Positions 1 through 12,980 of a stretch of 46,164 nt of DNA are shown here, in pieces. The position numbers were made by a program, and so were the translations under genes. The stretch spans positions 1 through 46,164 of the forward strand of contig JAKEER010000585.1 of the NCBI GenBank assembly GCA_022616615.1. The letters run 5' to 3'. The notes beneath the pieces were generated by a model, which was not told the DNA's origin, did not search any database, and was given only the letters and a program-made list of their open reading frames with translations. The first letter of the stretch is position 1; the number at the start of each line of letters is the position of its first letter. This DNA is from Acidobacteriota bacterium. Its GTDB lineage: Bacteria; Acidobacteriota; Terriglobia; Versatilivoradales; Versatilivoraceae.

Positions 1-33
1 CGACATTTGCCTTCCGCACTTCGACATTCGTAT

Positions 34-2631
34 TTACACAACGACGTTGACCAGCTTCCCTGGAACGTAGATCACCTTTCGCGGCGCCTTGCCATCCAGG
101 TGACGCAGCACAGATTCGTTCTCGAGAGCCACACCACGCGCCTGCTCCTCGGTCAGACCAGCCGGCATCGTGATGCGGCCCCGAACTTTTCCATTAACCT
201 GCAGCACCAGGGTGATGAATTCATCGGCAGCCAAAGCAACGTCGAACGCGGGCCAGGTCTGCTGGTGAATCGAATACGGGCGACCCTTAAGCGCCCAGAT
301 CTCTTCGGCCATGAAGGGGGCCACCGGCGCCAGCATCAGCAGTAGGGCATCTGTCGCTTCCTGAAAGGCCGCATCGCTTACAGGATGCCGCTGTGCTTCA
401 AAGAGCGTGTTGGTAAACTCCATCAGCGACGAAATGACCGTGTTGAAGCGAAACCCTTCGATATCCTGCGAGACCTTCCGGATCGTCTTGTGGGTCCAAC
501 GCCGCAGATCCCGGTCGGCTTGTTCGGTTATCGCATCGGCAGGCGGGCGCAGCGCCGGGTTGAGGATGACGTCCCAAGCACGCCGCAGCCACTTATGCGT
601 TCCCGCCAGTCCATTCGAGTTCCAAGGTGTCGCCATTTCAAAATCGCTGATAAACATTTCATAGGCACGCAGCGCGTCGGCCCCCCACTCGGCCACGGTC
701 TCATCGGGAGTGATCACATTGCCTTTGCTCTTCGACATCTTCTCCTTGCCGTCCGGCGCCAGAATCATGCCTTGGTTTCTCAGCCGCTTGAACGGTTCGA
801 CAAATGGCACATAACCCAAATCGTGGAGGGCTTTGGTCCAGAACCGCGCATAAAGGAGGTGCATCACCGCATGCTCAGCGCCGCCTACATACATGTCCAC
901 GGGCAGCCAATACGCCACCTGGTCCTTATCAAACGCGGCGTGGCTGTTGTGCGGATCGGCAAACCGCAGGTAATACCATGCCGAACAGGCAAACGTGCCC
1001 ATCGTGTCGGTTTCGCGCTTGCCAACCGGCGTGTTGACGAATTCCGGAATCGCGGCCAGCGGCGATTCGCCCGTGCCGGTGGGCTCATAATGCTGAACGT
1101 CGGGCAGTGTGACCGGAAGGTCCGCAGGCTCTTCGCCTTTGGCAGTGTGGATGATGGGAATAGGCGTGCCCCAATAGCGCTGGCGGCTGATGCCCCAGTC
1201 GCGCAGCTTGTAGTTGATGCGCCGTCGGCCTTTGCCCGATCCGTCCAGCCACTCGGTGACCTTTGGCGCGGAAATATCCGTGGGCGTGCCGTCAAACGAG
1301 CCGGAGTTCACCATCCGGCCTTCGCCGGGCCAGGCTTCGCTCATGGCTTCAGCACTCAGTGATTCTTGGGATGCCGGCTGAATCACCACGCGGATGGGAA
1401 GGCTGAATTTGCGGGCAAACTCAAAGTCGCGCTGGTCGTGTGCTGGAACTGCCATAATGGCGCCGGTGCCGTAGCCCATCAGGACGTAATCCGCCACCCA
1501 GATCGGAACCTTCTCACCATTGACAGGGTTCTCCGCGTAGGCGCCGGTGAACACGCCGCTCTTCTCTTTTCCTTCGGCCGTGCGGTCGATGTCGCTCTTC
1601 TTCCTCGCCTCGGCCACATAGGCCCGCACTTCGGCTTGCCTTTCTGGAGATGTCAGTTGAGAAACGAAGGGATGCTCCGGCGCGAGAACCATGAACGTGG
1701 CTCCCCACAACGTATCCGGACGCGTCGTGAAAACGCGCAAGCCACCTGCCTGCGTGTCAAAGATCACCTCGGCGCCTTCGCTGCGCCCAATCCAGTTGGC
1801 CTGCATCAGCTTGATATTCTCCGGCCAGTCGAGTCCTTCCAGATCGGCCAGCAATTGGTCTGCATAGGCGGTGATGCGGAAGAACCACTGCATCAAAGTC
1901 TTCTTCTCCACCAGCTCGCCGCTCCGCCAACCCCGCCCGTCAATAACCTCTTCGTTCGCCAGCACAGTTTTTTCCACCGGGTCCCAGTTCACTGTCGAAG
2001 CGGCGCGGTAGGCCAAGCGAAAGTTGCTGAGAAACTCTTTGCACTTGAGAGGCTCGTGCAGTTCCCAGTGCTTCCAGTTGTCACTCGAGAAGTCGCTGGG
2101 CGCACCGGGGATTCCAAAAGTTCCCTTCGTTTGAAGTTCGGATATCAACTCTTCAATGGGGCGGGCGCATTTCTTTCGTGGGTCGTGCCAGGAGTTGTAA
2201 AGCTGCAGGAAGATCCACTGTGTCCACCGGTAGTACTCGGGTGTCGACGAGTTGATCTCCCGCGTCCAGTCAAAGGAAATGCCAATCAGGCGGAATTGTC
2301 GTTTGTAGTTTGCTGAAAACTGAGCGATCAGTTTCGCTGGGTTGGTCTTTCTCTCAATCGCCGCATTCTCCGCCGGCAGGCCGAAGGCGTCCCATCCCAT
2401 CGGATGCAACACGTTGTAACCGTGCATGCGATAGTAACGGCTCAACACGTCGGTGGGCACATAGTTGCGGCAATGCCCCACGCTGAGGCCATCTCCGGAT
2501 GGATAGGGAAAGAAGTCGAGGATGTACGCCTTGGGACGCTGGTCGGCTGGCTCCGTCCGATAAAGCTCGTCGGCTTCCCAACGCTCGGCCCACTTCGCTT
2601 CAAACTGCTTCGGATCGTAACGCTCAGCCAT
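34..2631 (-). CDS. leuS: Leucyl-tRNA synthetase
   Basis: Cytoplasmic class Ia synthetase that charges tRNA-Leu with leucine. The N-terminus carries the FPYPSG stretch followed by SVGH, the counterpart of HIGH with the first His replaced by Ser. The catalytic lysine loop KMSKSKGNV lies in the C-terminal half. A CP1 editing domain sits between them, and the protein ends in the usual LVLQVNGKVRGR-type C-terminal domain, so it is full length. The zinc-knuckle region keeps the fold context (VNWDP, LANEEV) but lacks the paired cysteines seen in many LeuRS. An in-frame ATG lies further upstream at 2697, but the start at 2631 (MAERYDPKQ) has an AAGGAA about 11 nt ahead and matches where the family begins. 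It is the first gene in the window and reads leftward with no clear operon partner. Confidence 0.97.
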   Translation of the reverse strand: MAERYDPKQFEAKWAERWEADELYRTEPADQRPKAYILDFFPYPSGDGLSVGHCRNYVPTDVLSRYYRMHGYNVLHPMGWDAFGLPAENAAIERKTNPAKLIAQFSANYKRQFRLIGISFDWTREINSSTPEYYRWTQWIFLQLYNSWHDPRKKCARPIEELISELQTKGTFGIPGAPSDFSSDNWKHWELHEPLKCKEFLSNFRLAYRAASTVNWDPVEKTVLANEEVIDGRGWRSGELVEKKTLMQWFFRITAYADQLLADLEGLDWPENIKLMQANWIGRSEGAEVIFDTQAGGLRVFTTRPDTLWGATFMVLAPEHPFVSQLTSPERQAEVRAYVAEARKKSDIDRTAEGKEKSGVFTGAYAENPVNGEKVPIWVADYVLMGYGTGAIMAVPAHDQRDFEFARKFSLPIRVVIQPASQESLSAEAMSEAWPGEGRMVNSGSFDGTPTDISAPKVTEWLDGSGKGRRRINYKLRDWGISRQRYWGTPIPIIHTAKGEEPADLPVTLPDVQHYEPTGTGESPLAAIPEFVNTPVGKRETDTMGTFACSAWYYLRFADPHNSHAAFDKDQVAYWLPVDMYVGGAEHAVMHLLYARFWTKALHDLGYVPFVEPFKRLRNQGMILAPDGKEKMSKSKGNVITPDETVAEWGADALRAYEMFISDFEMATPWNSNGLAGTHKWLRRAWDVILNPALRPPADAITEQADRDLRRWTHKTIRKVSQDIEGFRFNTVISSLMEFTNTLFEAQRHPVSDAAFQEATDALLLMLAPVAPFMAEEIWALKGRPYSIHQQTWPAFDVALAADEFITLVLQVNGKVRGRITMPAGLTEEQARGVALENESVLRHLDGKAPRKVIYVPGKLVNVVV

Positions 2632-2771
2632 TGGATCGCAGGTTCCTTGGAAGGCCGCTGAATCATGGGAAGGGGTCACAACCACGGAAACCCTCATCCT
2701 GCAAGGGTTTCCAGCTCTTCAGCAAGGGCAGCATGTTACAGGGGATTCCGTGAAGCGTCAAGCCGATTTAG

Positions 2772-2960
2772 CCTGAATTCCGAAGTTGAGGACCTGTGAT
2801 TCCGCGCCAATCCATGTGGGGCAGGCCTTCTGGCCTGCCGGTTCGCCGGACTTTCCAGTCCGGCCTCGGGGCGACTGGAAAGTCGCCCCGACTGGCAGGC
2901 AAGAATGTCTGCCCCACGCAAGCAGCTTTGCAATGCCGCTGCCCAACTTCGGAATTCAGG
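2772..2960. repeat. 189-bp nested palindromic element
   Basis: Perfect 17-bp terminal inverted repeats (2772-2788 and 2944-2960) enclose a second pair built on TGGGGCAG/TGCCCCA and three inner hairpins: 2821-2827 with 2832-2838, 2846-2851 with 2858-2863, and 2868-2876 with 2881-2889 (GGAA loop). The inner hairpins reuse the core CTGGAAAG or its complement. The element lies between the divergent leuS and Uma2 genes and explains the short ORFs seen there. It codes for nothing recognisable. It is probably a non-autonomous dispersed repeat, since the same core recurs at 36201-36235. Confidence 0.8.
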
Positions 2961-3073
2961 TTTAGGACAGACGATTTAGGACACGCCGGAGAAACCCCGG
3001 ACCGAGTGGGTTTGCAACCGCACTCGATGTGCTAGGATAATCGCGTTATCTCCGATTTTGTTTGGAGGACATC

Positions 3074-3637
3074 ATGTCGCCGCCCCAGATTGAAGAGCCG
3101 CAAGTTCACCTGTGGACCCGTGAGGAAACGTACCGGATGGAAGATGTCGGTCTGTTTCAAGACAAGCGTGTGGAATTACTGGAAGGACGGATATTCGAAA
3201 TGCCGCCAATGAAAACTCCTCATGCCACGAGTCTGCTGACTACCGAGGAGCAGCTTCGGGCCGTGTTGCCACCGAACTGCCATCTTCGGAGTCAAATGCC
3301 TCTCACTCTTAGTGCGTTTGACGAGCCTTTTCCAGATCTGGCGGTAGTACCGGGAAGCTGGCGTGATTATCCGGATCAACACCCTTCCTTTGCCTACTTG
3401 GTTGTTGAGGTGGCAGACACGAGCCTTGCCTTTGATCGCACCAAAAAGGCGCTTGCGTATGCTTCGGCTGGCATTCCGGAATATTGGATCATCAATTTGC
3501 TACACCGCGTGCTTGAGGTGCACCGCGTCCCCTCGGAGAATGAATATTCCTCCAAGCAATCTATTCCTGAGTCAGGCACTATCACGCCGTTATTCGCACC
3601 GGCGACTTCAATCTCGGTTAAGGACCTCCTACCGTAA
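3074..3637 (+). CDS. Uma2 family (DUF820) endonuclease-like protein
   Basis: Member of the Uma2/DUF820 family, which has a PD-(D/E)XK nuclease fold and usually occurs in many copies per genome with no defined role. Visible family features are the N-terminal [11 protein letters not shown] segment, [11 protein letters not shown], the central PDLAVVPG (Asp), the VVEVAD motif (catalytic Glu context), and then [19 protein letters not shown]. At about 187 residues it has the usual length. A TTG-initiated reading would begin at 3062, but GGAGG at 3065-3069 lies inside that extension and is correctly spaced for the ATG at 3074. It stands alone, divergent from leuS across a repeat. A second member lies at 22142. 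Confidence 0.9.
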   Translation: MSPPQIEEPQVHLWTREETYRMEDVGLFQDKRVELLEGRIFEMPPMKTPHATSLLTTEEQLRAVLPPNCHLRSQMPLTLSAFDEPFPDLAVVPGSWRDYPDQHPSFAYLVVEVADTSLAFDRTKKALAYASAGIPEYWIINLLHRVLEVHRVPSENEYSSKQSIPESGTITPLFAPATSISVKDLLP

Positions 3638-3689
3638 GATCTCAAGAAAAGCGGAGAGTTGTGAAGCTTGCATTTGGAGGCGCCACTCG

Positions 3690-3960
3690 AAGGAACCTTG
3701 TCGGGATCAGGCCTTGAATATCCGGCGAGCTGCTGAATGGCAAACCGATCGTAAGGCATGTTCGAGTTGAACGCCTCGATCACCCAATCTCTATAGCGCC
3801 AGGCATTGCCGATAAGACCGTCTCCCTCCAGCCCTGTCGTATCGCCATAGCGAGCTAGATCCTACCAATGGCGGCCCCAGCGCTCGCCATAGCGGCGGTC
3901 GACCAGCAACCGGTCGACGAGACTCTCAAGACCCGGCAGGTTGTCCAACTCACTTCGCAA
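3690..3960 (-). pseudogene. Relic of a DUF1549 (planctomycete-type cytochrome-associated) gene
   Basis: Reading leftward, the minus strand gives SLVDRLLVDRRYGERWGRHW, then an in-frame stop (TAG, complement of 3862-3864), then [25 protein letters not shown] and [13 protein letters not shown] in the same frame. These are the hallmark segments of the DUF1549 domain found in large secreted PSD1-type proteins of Planctomycetota, Verrucomicrobiota and Acidobacteriota. The stop replaces the residue, usually hydrophobic, that follows GRHW. Only about 90 codons of a gene normally several hundred codons long remain. Homology fades after AGYSRP near 3700, and upstream of 3930 the translation no longer resembles the family. 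The fragment has therefore lost both ends and carries a nonsense codon. Confidence 0.75.
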
Positions 3961-4144
3961 GAATGGACACCGAATACAGCCGCTGCCGACCGCGGATTCG
4001 CGATAGTGCTGGAGCGACTCAGGCTTCCTTGATGAACCAGCCGATTACTAAGGGTCCAAGCTTTTTCCCTGAGAGTTCCCATGCCGCGACCGATGAAAAT
4101 TACCGGTCGATTTTCAAGAGCATTAATCGGTGGAAGACACGCAG

Positions 4145-4411
4145 CTACTTGAACGTGACGCTCTTTGGCGGACTTTGCGAGCAGGCAATGCTGTCGGTCA
4201 CGCCTGAAGAGATCTGAGCGCAGGCCGTGTCGCTAGCGGTGCGCTGCGCTTCCTCGCGGGTAGTTCCGGCAGCTGTGGCACAAGCGGTTTGTCCGCGGAA
4301 CTCCATGCAGACTTCACATCGGAATTGGTCAAGGCCCATTGAGGAGTAGATCACGTAGCCGAAAAAGAGAGCTGTTCCCAGTCCTATCAGTATCTTGGTT
4401 GTCTTGTTCAT
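4145..4411 (-). CDS. Small membrane-anchored cysteine-rich protein
   Basis: 88 residues. The N-terminus (MNKTTK then ILIGLGTALFFGYVIYSS) is a single membrane segment or signal anchor. The remainder is a compact outer domain with CEVCMEF, a Cys in QTAC, a Cys in DTACAQ and a final Cys in SIAC, spaced as for a metal site or disulfides. The TTREEAQRTA segment is helical. I believe I have seen similar proteins in Acidobacteriota but cannot name a function. There is no Shine-Dalgarno in front of the ATG; instead a perfect TATAAT ends 7 nt upstream, which suggests a leaderless mRNA. It stands alone between the DUF1549 relic and the gltB leader, on the opposite strand to gltB. Confidence 0.75.
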   Translation of the reverse strand: MNKTTKILIGLGTALFFGYVIYSSMGLDQFRCEVCMEFRGQTACATAAGTTREEAQRTASDTACAQISSGVTDSIACSQSPPKSVTFK

Positions 4412-4418
4412 GGCCGGG

Positions 4419-4424
4419 ATTATA
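4419..4424 (-). promoter_or_regulatory. -10 element directly upstream of the small Cys protein
   Basis: The minus strand reads TATAAT here, 7 nt before the ATG at 4411, with a weak TTCGCG 16 nt further upstream as a possible -35. Transcription would start at or within a base or two of the ATG, which fits the missing ribosome-binding site. The match to the -10 consensus is exact; the -35 is poor. Confidence 0.5.
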
Positions 4425-4575
4425 GGACAGGCTTGGCGTTCGCGAATACAAGATTTCCCGATCTTGCCCGACGAGGAATGAGTATTCGGCTTTTTCCGCC
4501 AGCAGAAGGGCGAACACTTGGGTGTGCCCGGGTTTCAGACGATTCAGGCGGCCCCCCACCTCTATGCTTTTGTGC

Positions 4576-4624
4576 GTCATTCCCGCGGGAGCGGGAATCC
4601 ACAGGGAAACACTGGATTCCCGCG
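4576..4624. repeat. Copy of the GTCATTCCCGC dispersed repeat
   Basis: Contains GTCATTCCCGCG followed by GAGCGGGAATCC and, after a short spacer, TGGATTCCCGCG. This is a palindromic repeat type common in many bacterial genomes. A related copy lies at 14965-15036. It sits in the roughly 530-bp stretch between the small Cys protein and gltB, which otherwise holds no gene. Confidence 0.7.
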
Positions 4625-4863
4625 TTATCGGCCACCTGGCTACCCATCAGGCAACATAAAGGCTTTTTATCAAACTCATAAAAAATATAAATTTAGCTGG
4701 CAGGGCCAATTTCAACTAAAATCTCATTTGTCCTTTTCCCGGATCAAGCCTCTAGAGCCTTTTGAGTTAGCGTCACCTGGTAACGATAACCAACGAAGTC
4801 CTGAGCCTTCTGAACTGAGTTCTCCCAAACAGATCCATCAGCCAGGCCAGTGCCGGCCAGGCA

Positions 4864-4913
4864 ACGGGGCTTCCGGATTGAAAATTTTGCAAGCCCGTGG
4901 GTGATGTTTACCC
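4864..4913 (+). other. Hairpins in the gltB 5' leader
   Basis: Two short stems lie just ahead of gltB: 4864-4872 with 4891-4898 (one bulged G, 18-nt loop) and GGGT 4899-4902 with ACCC 4910-4913. They could affect translation of gltB. No known riboswitch class is recognised, and the stems are short enough to be chance. Confidence 0.25.
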
Positions 4914-4946
4914 ATTCGATATCGCTCCGAGACGAGGATGTTCATC

Positions 4947-9503
<4,557 letters not shown>

Positions 9504-9535
9504 CTTCGAAGCCGCGATCGTGAGTTGGTCTTGAG

Positions 9536-9686
9536 GATTGAGGATCGAAGATCGAGGATTGCAGAAGCTATTGGTATCCTCTATCTTCTATCCTCGATCA
9601 TCGGCGAGTCTTATCGTACTCGTCCTCGTACTCGTCGTCCTCGGCTCTTGGGTCGAGGACGAGCACGAGTATGACGACGAGTACGA
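9536..9686. repeat. Low-complexity hairpin block between gltB and gltD
   Basis: The segment begins with GAGGATTGAGGATCGAAGAT-type direct repeats that can pair with the TCTATCTTCTATCCTCGATC region downstream. A second, longer imperfect inverted repeat follows: 9614-9643 (TCGTACTCGTCCTCG units) with 9654-9686. Both are built from short GAGGAT or GAGGACGAGTAC units. It fills most of the 200 bp between gltB and gltD and would form strong hairpins in the transcript, perhaps setting the subunit ratio. Confidence 0.7.
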
Positions 9687-9703
9687 TTGCTATTGGAGAC
9701 TGA

Positions 9704-11140
9704 ATGGGAAAGGTAACGGGATTTCTGGAAATTCAGCGGGAGATGGCGGCTCGCCGTCCCGTGGAAGAGCGGCTCAAAGACTGGTTTCAGGTCTATCGCG
9801 ATCCGGACGACCAGCTCGTTCAATCGCAGGGCGCGCGCTGCATGGACTGCGGCATCCCGTTTTGCCACACCGGCTGTCCCCTCGGCAATATCATCCCCGA
9901 CTGGAACGATCTCGTTTATCGCGACCGCTGGCAGGAAGCCATTGTCATTCTTCACAAGACCAACAACTTTCCGGAATTCACCGGCTGGGTTTGTCCCGCT
10001 CCGTGCGAAGCGGCCTGCGTTCTGGGAATCAACGACAATCCCGTCACCATCAAACAGATTGAGTTGAGCGTCATCAGCCATGCTTTTCGCGAGGGCTGGA
10101 TCAAGCCTGAGCCTCCCAAACTCCGCACTGGGAAGAAGGTCGCCGTCATTGGATCTGGCCCAGCGGGCTTGGCCTGTGCAGCGCAGCTGAACAAAGTGGG
10201 CCACACCGTCACCGTTTTCGAGCGTGCCGACCGCATCGGCGGCTTGCTCACCTATGGAATTCCCGATTTCAAGCTCGAGAAGCCGATTGTGAAGCGGCGG
10301 CTCGACGTGATGGCGGAGGAAGGCATCATCTTCAAGACCAACGCCAACGTAGGTTTTAACCTGTCTGTCGAAGAGTTGCGGCAAAATTTCGACGCGCTTG
10401 TCCTGGCTGGCGGCGCCACGCAGGCACGCGACCTGCCCGTGCCGGGTCGTGAGCTTGACGGTATTCACTTCGCCATGGACTATCTGCCCCAGCAGAACCG
10501 GCGCGTCGCCGGCGACGCCATTACGGACAAAGAAATCACCGCCACGGGCAAGCATGTGATTATTCTTGGCGGCGGTGACACCGGCTCAGACTGCCACGGA
10601 ACGGCGCTGCGGCAAGGCGCCGTTTCAGTCAGCTCCTGGGAACTACTGCCGAAACCCCCGGACGAGCGCACCGACTCCATGCCCTGGCCCTATTGGCCCA
10701 TGATTCTGCGGACCTCAAGCTCGCACGAAGAAGGCGGCTTCCGCGATTGGAGTGTCAATACCAAACGTTTCTCCGGCGCTAATGGCAAGGTCGAGACGTT
10801 GCACGCCGTGCGCGTTGAGTTCAGCGCGCCCGATGCCAGCGGACGGCGCCAGATGTCGGAAGTACCCGGCTCCGAATTTGAGGTGAAGGCCGATCTGGTG
10901 CTGCTGGCGCTCGGCTTCCTCGGCCCGGAAAAGAACGGCATGATCGAGCAGCTTGGCGCGAAACTGGATGCCCGCAGCAACGTTGTTGCAGACAAGGACT
11001 ACATGACCAGCGTCCCCGGCATCTTTGCCGCGGGCGACATGCGCCGCGGCCAATCACTGGTCGTCTGGGCCATCATGGAAGGCCGTCAGGCCGCCCGAGG
11101 CGTGGACAAGTACTTAATGGGCTCTTCCGATTTGCCGTAA
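9704..11140 (+). CDS. gltD: Glutamate synthase, small (beta) subunit
   Basis: FAD-containing NAD(P)H oxidoreductase that passes electrons to GltB. The N-terminal part carries Cys46, 49, 54 and 58 ([13 protein letters not shown]) and then Cys97, 101 and 105 ([11 protein letters not shown]) for iron-sulfur clusters. Next comes an FAD-binding Rossmann motif ([14 protein letters not shown], about residues 146-159) and a second nucleotide-binding motif ([14 protein letters not shown]). It ends in the ATG-like motif [21 protein letters not shown]. 478 residues is the usual length. The start at 9704 has GGAG a few bases upstream and gives the family N-terminus (MGKVTGF). It lies downstream of gltB in the same direction, separated by hairpin repeats. 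I see no strong terminator after it. Confidence 0.97.
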   Translation: MGKVTGFLEIQREMAARRPVEERLKDWFQVYRDPDDQLVQSQGARCMDCGIPFCHTGCPLGNIIPDWNDLVYRDRWQEAIVILHKTNNFPEFTGWVCPAPCEAACVLGINDNPVTIKQIELSVISHAFREGWIKPEPPKLRTGKKVAVIGSGPAGLACAAQLNKVGHTVTVFERADRIGGLLTYGIPDFKLEKPIVKRRLDVMAEEGIIFKTNANVGFNLSVEELRQNFDALVLAGGATQARDLPVPGRELDGIHFAMDYLPQQNRRVAGDAITDKEITATGKHVIILGGGDTGSDCHGTALRQGAVSVSSWELLPKPPDERTDSMPWPYWPMILRTSSSHEEGGFRDWSVNTKRFSGANGKVETLHAVRVEFSAPDASGRRQMSEVPGSEFEVKADLVLLALGFLGPEKNGMIEQLGAKLDARSNVVADKDYMTSVPGIFAAGDMRRGQSLVVWAIMEGRQAARGVDKYLMGSSDLP

Positions 11141-11303
11141 CCCATATGCCTTCCGAGTGCCAGTCGGTGCTTCTCCCAAGTAGCGTCGGCGATGCGTAGA
11201 GCCTTAGCACAGTCGGTCGTTCGTAGAAATTTCTACCTTCTGGCCAGAGCCCTTCGCCAAAGTCGCCCAAAGTCCGTACCAGACAAGCCTTGGCATAAAC
11301 CGC

Positions 11304-11332
11304 TTGACAGTGGTCTATTCCGGCGATAGCTT
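11304..11332 (+). promoter_or_regulatory. Possible sigma-70 promoter for the Fdh pair
   Basis: TTGACA at 11304-11309, a 17-nt spacer, then TAGCTT at 11327-11332. The -35 is exact and the -10 matches only partly. It would give a leader of about 100 nt before 11437. The rest of 11141-11436 shows no gene that I recognise. Confidence 0.4.
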
Positions 11333-11436
11333 TTTCACAACACAATTAAGAAGAAAATTAGCAACCCAGTGGTCCCTATGCTCCCTAGTCGCCGGGAAGT
11401 TCAGGAACAAATGTTTGGATCACCTAGAGTGAGAAC

Positions 11437-12231
11437 ATGAGCCTCCCTCACACAGTAGCAAAACTCATCGATACTTCTTCCTGTATTGGCTGCAAGGCCT
11501 GCGAGGTGGCCTGCCAGGAATGGAACGATCAGGAGTTTACCCTCGGGGCGGGCGGTTCTTATCAAACCATGCCCGACTTGACCCACAATTTCTGGAACCT
11601 GATCAAGTTCAATGAGTCCGAGCACAACGGACGGCTCACCTGGAACATGGCCAAGTACCAGTGCATGCACTGCGTCGATCCCGGCTGTCTGCGTGCCTGC
11701 CCAGCTCCTGGTGCTATTGTGGTTCTGGCGAATGGCACCGTTGACTTCAATCACGATAACTGCATAGGCTGTGGTTATTGCATCACAGGATGTCCGTTTG
11801 ATGTGCCTCGCTTGAGCCCCAAGACGTCTAAGGTCTATAAATGCACACTGTGTTCAGATCGGACCGCAGTTGGTCTGGAACCGGCTTGCATCAAGGCTTG
11901 CCCAACGCACTGCTTGAGCTTCGGGCGTCGTGAGGACATGCTCCATAAAGCAGAGGGTAGGGCCGAGCAGTTGCGCGGCGATGGGTTTCTCCAATCCGGC
12001 GTCTACAATCCTGGCGGTGTGGGCGGGACAAACGTGATCTACGTCCTCGCTCGCGCCGACCGTCCAGAAGCCTATGGGCTTCCGCGAGACCCGCGGATTC
12101 CTTGGACCGTGTGGTTCTGGAAAGGTCCGTTGAAGTGGATAGGCAACCTCGTGCTGTTGGGAGGAATTCTGGGCACGTTCCTTCATTACGTTCGCTATGG
12201 TCCCCGGAGAGTTCATGATGATCAGGAATGA
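11437..12231 (+). CDS. Formate dehydrogenase-type iron-sulfur (beta) subunit
   Basis: FdnH/FdoH/FdhB-like electron-transfer subunit. Four cysteine clusters bind 4Fe-4S centres: CIGCKACEVAC, then CMHCVDPGCLRAC, then CIGCGYCITGC, then CTLCSDR with a later Cys pair (CIKACP). The C-terminal WTVWFWKGPLKW followed by a hydrophobic stretch (LVLLGGILGTFLHYV) is the membrane anchor typical of the formate dehydrogenase beta subunit. In this family the subunit passes electrons from a molybdenum/tungsten catalytic subunit to the cytochrome b subunit. The cytochrome gene follows and overlaps this one, but no catalytic alpha subunit lies upstream; gltD does. The partner must be encoded elsewhere, or the pair serves another oxidoreductase. 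The formate specificity is inferred. Confidence 0.88.
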   Translation: MSLPHTVAKLIDTSSCIGCKACEVACQEWNDQEFTLGAGGSYQTMPDLTHNFWNLIKFNESEHNGRLTWNMAKYQCMHCVDPGCLRACPAPGAIVVLANGTVDFNHDNCIGCGYCITGCPFDVPRLSPKTSKVYKCTLCSDRTAVGLEPACIKACPTHCLSFGRREDMLHKAEGRAEQLRGDGFLQSGVYNPGGVGGTNVIYVLARADRPEAYGLPRDPRIPWTVWFWKGPLKWIGNLVLLGGILGTFLHYVRYGPRRVHDDQE

Positions 12232-12838
12232 AGAGCGGGTGGCACGCTTCAGCTTCGAGGAGCGTGCCATCCATTGGCTGGCCGCGCTTAGTTTTCTCTA
12301 CGCTGCGTTGACGGGCTTGGCGCTCTGGTCGCCGCGGTTGTTCTGGCTGGCTTCGATCTTTGGAGGAGGTAACACCGTACGTGGCTGGCATCCGTGGGGT
12401 GGGGTTATCTTCTCGCTGACTCTCGGTTTCATGTTTCGAAACTGGGCAAGACAAATGCGGCTGGACGCCGAGGACCGCGCATGGCTCCGGCAGGCGCATC
12501 GCTATGCCATGCATGATGAGGAGGGACTACCCGAGGCAGGCCGCTTTAATGCCGGGCAGAAGATGCTTTTCTGGACTCAGTCCACCTCCGCGCTGATTCT
12601 GTTTTTCAGTGGCATCATTCTCTGGTTTCCCGAAACGATGCCCCGCTCGCTGCGGCTGTCGGCCGTCTTGATTCATCCTATCGCTGCCATCATCTCGATC
12701 GGCGGCATCATTGTCCATATCTACATGGGCACAGCCGCAGTTCCAGAGGCATTTCGCGGCATGATTCAGGGATGGGTGCGGCCAGGCTGGGCAGCCTCAC
12801 ACCACCCCAAGTGGTATCGCGAGATCAAGAGACGATGA
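12215..12838 (+). CDS. Formate dehydrogenase-type cytochrome b (gamma) subunit
   Basis: FdnI/FdoI-like integral membrane protein of four helices that binds two b haems and reduces quinone. Candidate haem ligands are His in the first helix (RAIHWLAAL), His in the second (GWHPWGGVIF), and two His in the fourth (LIHPIAAI and GIIVHIYMG). The third helix is STSALILFFSGIILW. 208 residues is typical. Of several in-frame starts, 12215 (MMIRNEERV) is preferred because CGGAGAG lies 6-10 nt before it. It overlaps the end of the iron-sulfur subunit by 17 nt, consistent with translational coupling. The reading ends before a convergent dehydrogenase gene. Confidence 0.88.
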   Translation: MMIRNEERVARFSFEERAIHWLAALSFLYAALTGLALWSPRLFWLASIFGGGNTVRGWHPWGGVIFSLTLGFMFRNWARQMRLDAEDRAWLRQAHRYAMHDEEGLPEAGRFNAGQKMLFWTQSTSALILFFSGIILWFPETMPRSLRLSAVLIHPIAAIISIGGIIVHIYMGTAAVPEAFRGMIQGWVRPGWAASHHPKWYREIKRR

Positions 12839-12951
12839 GTCTGAAACCCAGGATTCGGCGCCAGGTTCCAGGTGCCAGGAGTGCTCCGTAACTCAAACGA
12901 ACTCCTCCAACCCCATTGAACGAAGACCTCTGGATACTCACCACGAAAAGC

Positions 12952-12980
12952 CGCAGACCCGCAAACCACGCGGGTCTGCG
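12952..12980 (-). terminator. Hairpin at the 3' end of the dehydrogenase gene
   Basis: Perfect 11-bp stem (12952-12962 with 12970-12980, 7-nt loop) abutting the stop codon at 12981. On the minus strand it is followed by GGCTTTTCG, a short T run. It separates the convergent Fdh pair and the dehydrogenase operon. Confidence 0.55.

Noticed and set aside
4433-4904. Overlapping ORFs between the small Cys protein and gltB
   Set aside because: They cross a dispersed repeat, have no ribosome-binding site and match no family.
11073-11345. Minus-strand ORF of 90 codons after gltD
   Set aside because: It overlaps the gltD end, lacks a recognisable family and has no ribosome-binding site.
12846-12895. 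GCCAGGTTCCAGGTGCCAGG stretch after the Fdh pair
   Set aside because: Resembles a common intergenic repeat, but only one short copy is seen in this window.
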